Shown: piece by piece, positions 60,280 to 64,000 of the stretch
How positions within the stretch are numbered: position 1 is the first letter of the stretch
Layout: each line of letters begins with the position of its first letter
Assembly (NCBI RefSeq): GCF_042477335.2
Contig: NC_091250.1
Span: 59,589,384 to 59,653,383 of the forward strand
Direction: 5' to 3'
DNA length: 64,000 nt
From: Ovis canadensis
Taxonomy: Eukaryota > Chordata > Mammalia > Artiodactyla > Bovidae
Position numbers and translations under genes: made by a program
Notes under the pieces: model-generated
Seen by the model: the letters and a program-made list of their open reading frames with translations, nothing else
What the model was told of the DNA's origin: nothing
Databases searched by the model: none

Positions 60280-60322
<43 letters not shown>
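60280..60322. repeat. GT microsatellite, about 21 pure units
   Basis: It is the longest uninterrupted GT array in the window and so a likely length polymorphism. Confidence 0.97.
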
Positions 60323-60323
<1 letters not shown>

Positions 60324-60760
60324 GAAGTATGTGAAGTGGGTAGGCTAGTCTTATATCAGTATGGAACAGTGGGACTGTAATCATTATAGTCAATGTCCAT
60401 TAGAAATAATTATCAAACATTTTCATTTTCTTATCATCCTGTATATATGTGTTACTCAGAGAGGTGCTCTAAGACTGTTTTGATAGAGTTGTTCTTGAAT
60501 TAGAAAGAAACGAATGCTATGATTTCAAATTGTTTTCTTTCACCAGAGCAGACTAGGAAGAAGGTTTAATGACACTTTTGTGTTGAAGCTCAACAGATAT
60601 TTGTACATGTAAAGTTGAGTGGACATTATACCTTATTCTGACAATTTCAATTAGTTTGACATGAGTTTCAACAATTGAACACCCCAGAGAAGGCGATGCA
60701 TTTGACAAAAAGAACTCTGTTAAACAATTAATGTTGCTTTCCATTATTGCTTCAGTATAG

Positions 60761-60930
60761 AGCTGCTTGGTGGCTCAGTGGTAAAGAATCTGCCTGCAAT
60801 GATTCAATCTATAGATGCAGCCCACTCCAGTGTTCTTGCCTGGAGAATCGCATGGACAGAGGAGCCTGGTGGGCTACCGTCCATGGGCTCATGAAGAGTC
60901 GGACACAACTGAGGGACTAACACTTCCACT
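60761..60930 (+). mobile_element. Bov-tA SINE, internally deleted
   Basis: AGCTGCTTGGTGGCTCAGTG opens the tRNA-derived head; the usual stretch after GCCTGCAATG is shortened before CCACTCCAGTGTTCTTGCCT. The 3' end reads GACACAACTGAGGGACTAAC. Confidence 0.88.
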
Positions 60931-61109
60931 GTTTTTATAAAATATATATATATGTATTAGTTCCACATAACTGAAGGCAAGAAAAGCAAAGGGGAGAAAA
61001 AGAGCAGATCACCAACTGGGTGGTGATCTACAGTTGCACAAACAGCTCAGTCTCAGTGGGGGGCAGAAAGGCAGAAATGAAAATCGGAAATAGGCAAGTG
61101 TGAGGCAAT

Positions 61110-61155
61110 CAAGTCACAACAGAGTCAGACATGACTGAGTGAGTAAGCACACACA
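61110..61155 (+). mobile_element. SINE tail relic
   Basis: ACAGAGTCAGACATGACTGA followed by GTGAGTAAGCACACACACCG is the last part of a Bov-tA tail, about 200 bp from the intact copy. Confidence 0.55.
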
Positions 61156-61889
61156 CCGCCACCCCCCGCCCAAATCTGAAACAATGCTGTGTCTAATAAA
61201 TGATCGTTCAGAGCAGTCAATTAAGCCAGAAAATTCATTTCTTCTCTTTGGGATTGCGGGTCCCTATATGAATTGCACTAAGTGTGATATAATTCAAAAG
61301 GTACGGTTGAAGAAAGGTAAATTCTGCCCCCTTGCATGTCCCAAGTCACCTCAAGATTGAAACTTGGGATCCAGTATATAACATCTGGGCCTTTTTCTTT
61401 TGTGAACGGTTGGCAAAAGGATCTTTCAACCAGTTACACATGGTGGGGCAGACAATGCATTCAACTCACCCAACTGCACACAGAGTGAATAAATCCACTA
61501 AATTAAGGAGGAGATGAGGGACTCTGAGATCCTGACACCTGAAGGGAGAAACACAGAGTGAAAACTGCATGAGGTATCCTGAATATTTTTAATGCAGGCT
61601 ATTTTGGAAGGACCATGCCCTGCTTAGGATAGTAATTTTTTCCACATCTTGTAGAATTGCAATTACACTCTGCGTCCCCAGATTCTCACACTTGCTTGAT
61701 CTCTGTTTGATAAAAATAGTTTAATAGCCATTTAATCACAGCTTCATTATCTTAACACTCTTAATGCGAATTAGGCCAGGAGAATTCACTCTTCCTTATT
61801 ATTCCAATCATCAATAAGAAGGAAACAGTGGTGTCTTCTTATCATTCACTAATCAGTTTCAGTTCCCTAGGCACTACTGTTTACTCCAA

Positions 61890-62080
61890 GATCAATCTGT
61901 ATGAAAGGTCACTTAACCTCTCTGAGCCTCCACTTTTTTACTATATAAAATTTTGGGTTATTATCTGCCAAATTCCTATGACAGAATTTTCTGCACTCAT
62001 GAGTAATAAGGAGAAAAAAACACAAACAGTTGATAGAGGTCTTAGAATTCTTAAAGAAGGTGCTCAATAAACATCTCTGG
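61890..62080 (+). mobile_element. MIR-like SINE
   Basis: GGTCACTTAACCTCTCTGAG followed by CCTCCAC and, near the end, AGGTGCTCAATAAAC resembles MIR core and tail. Confidence 0.5.
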
Positions 62081-62802
62081 TGTATATGCCCATCATCTTG
62101 ATTAGCCATATTTGAACTCCATTCTTTGAGCACGATCTACAGCCGAATTTCAGCACTGGGCCAGCTTCCTCCCAAATTCCCAGCAAGCTTTAGGCTTCCT
62201 TCCTGCCCCATACTGCTGATTTGGAAGCAGCTAATGAAGACAAAATTAACTCCTACTTTAAGTGAGGCCTAATTAAGAAGGGAAATCGGCTAGAGTAACA
62301 TCTGGTAATGTGTTCTGAAGCCAAATATAAATGACATTTTTGGATTATCCACTATTTTGGATTATTGGTTCCACTAGACACTACCAGGAGTTGAAATAAT
62401 TACATAAGAAAGTGAATTTTATGATAGATTCAGGGGCTTAAATAAGGAATACAACTGACCATCGGAGTCCCCTTCCTGAATTACCACACATAAAGTTCTG
62501 TACTTCTGTTTCATGCACAAAAAGACAAAACATTTGCATGTAACAAAGTCAGTTTTGGGGTATAAAGTTTGATTCAAGATTTGCAAGAAGCTGAATTCAA
62601 AATAAAGAAAAAAATTTTTCTGAAATAAAAAATAACAATTCAGATTAACCCCCTGAAATAGAATTTGAAGTTTTCAATTTTTTAAAAGACCACTTTACAC
62701 TGGACAGATCGCACTTCACTAATTGTTTATTGCACATGTCTGCTCTGAGTGGTCTGAGTCTTTGCTAAAAAGGTTGTTAAATCCCACTTTTTTTTGGCTT
62801 CA

Positions 62803-62885
62803 TTCATTTTTTTTTTTAATAAGGATAATTGCATTAGAGTATTGTGTTGATTTCTACCACACATTAATATGATTCAGCCATAGGG
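62803..62885 (-). mobile_element. Ruminant L1 3' end
   Basis: A T-run (reverse poly-A) is followed by ATTGCATTAGAGTATTGTGT, TGATTTCTACCACACATTAA and TATGATTCAGCCATAGG, the reverse of ruminant L1 3' wording. Confidence 0.7.
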
Positions 62886-64000
62886 AAAACCCACTTTCAA
62901 ACAATTCTTTTTTCTCTTTCTCTCCTCGAATGCTCTACCTTCCATGGTGATTTTTCTTGCTTCTTTTACACCCAGGCATGGGTACTAACAGCATGTCTGC
63001 CCACCTTCTCACACTCCAAATTGGGCAGAATCCCCACATGGCACTTCTTATAGGTTGCTAACTGCTACCCTGTTGGATAGGAAGAGCCTCTAAAATAATC
63101 CACTTGATTTGGTTTAGCATACAGAATAAAGGGCTTTGAAAATGGGATGGTCACTTGAAGGCAAGAAAAAAAAAAAACACCTTAATCTCAAGTGTATATG
63201 TCTAACAGAAATATAATCAAGACAGTAAAGACCATCTTACATCACATCACATATTTCTTATAAAAAATAACACTGAATCTGTTCATTTCTTAAAAATGTC
63301 CTGTGCCCGAGAGTTAGCTTCTTCCTCTACTTTATTACCAGGAGAGATACAATGAGTACATTAGGTGCCAATGTGTTTTCCCTGTCAGATGCTAGAGTTG
63401 CTGGTTGAATGGTAATAGTAGCTAATAGAAAGAACACAAATTTTAATTTCACTGTCAGGGCAACTCCCCATGGACCTACAGGTTACTTAAAATAGTGTGT
63501 CTGTAAATGTGTTTATACACACCACACCCCCAAATCATAGAAGTTTGCATCTCAAAGACATAGTTACAACACAATCTATGTGTACATGCATCTCAACCAC
63601 TTGCGTGCATTCTACATATTCAACTGTTGACTGAAAGTGTATACTCAAGGCTTGTATTCTTCCTACAAGTTAGACACTCTAACTAAAGAAAGCAATGAAC
63701 AAAAATTGAAGTTAATTCCTATAAAAATAAAATAAGAATCAAGCTGAAATAAATACAAGCAAAACTGAAGGATTCCTTCCATAGACATATTTACACCTGT
63801 GGGAGTCCATTTAATTCCTGCTAATACTTACACTTCTATTTAAGCAGGCATAAAATGTAGGTTGACATCTGTACTTAGGCTTTATCTAACATTAGCTTAT
63901 ATCACATACTCATGAGTTAATAAGCATATCCTGAGCATATGGAGTTCATTATTCTGAAGAGGTCACATGAGCCAAAAGTGTAAATACAGAAGTTCAAGAG

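Larger units (their letters stand above)
57410..64000 (-). other. 3' part of intron 2 of PPARGC1A (continues beyond window)
   Basis: The sequence upstream of exon 3 holds an L2-like piece (58375-58480), a poly-A run (58087-58109), CA and GT microsatellites (59761-59814, 60280-60322), Bov-tA copies (60761-60930, tail at 61110-61155), a MIR (61890-62080) and a minus-strand L1 end (62803-62885). Exon 2 was not found, as expected from the very long intron 2 of mammals. The human liver promoter lies in intron 2, but I could not recognise an equivalent here. Confidence 0.85.

Noticed and set aside
1-64000. An undescribed multi-gene system (defence, biosynthetic or mobile cassette)
   Set aside because: Everything recognisable is one conserved mammalian gene plus transposable elements and simple repeats.

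Overview
This is vertebrate nuclear DNA from a ruminant, most likely cattle or a close relative. It carries BovB (RTE-type) LINE pieces, Bov-tA and Bov-A2 SINEs and a ruminant-type L1 3' end, beside older mammalian MIR and L2 remnants. There is no bacterial or viral gene cluster. The only protein-coding gene I can support is PPARGC1A (PGC-1alpha), on the minus strand. Exon sizes, reading phases and one known intronic polymorphism site agree with the cattle gene (796-residue protein, as I recall it).

Layout by coordinate. 1-16105: intergenic DNA downstream of the gene, holding three plus-strand BovB copies (1-2123, 7381-8260, 9762-10778), a minus-strand L1 that carries one of them plus a SINE, and old LINE scraps. 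16106-19906: the 3.8-kb PPARGC1A 3' UTR, ending at an AATAAA signal. 19907-57409: coding exons 13 back to 3, eleven exons and 2166 coding bases, all flanked by GT-AG introns and all in phase. 57410-64000: the 3' part of intron 2. Exons 1 and 2 and the promoters lie beyond the right edge.

The exons encode most of a transcriptional coactivator. They give part of the activation domain (exon 3), the LKKLL receptor box (exon 4), a second leucine motif (exon 5), the proline-directed phosphorylation sites (exons 6-8), the HCFC1-binding DHDY motif and acidic stretch (exon 8), the RS region (exons 8-9), a charged linker (exon 10) and the RRM with the conserved C-terminus (exons 11-13). The 109-bp intron 6 keeps an alternative acceptor 31 nt before exon 7 that would give the short NT-PGC-1alpha isoform, ending Leu-Phe-Leu-stop.

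I found no undescribed biological system. The best second-look items are the conserved NT-isoform acceptor, the intron 9 site that matches a reported dairy-cattle polymorphism, a BovB insertion with a twin-priming inversion, paired microRNA seed matches in the 3' UTR, a 56-bp duplicated segment and an orphan exon-like signal at 5361-5404. Residue numbers assume 75 codons upstream of exon 3; this comes from the recalled protein length, not from the window.
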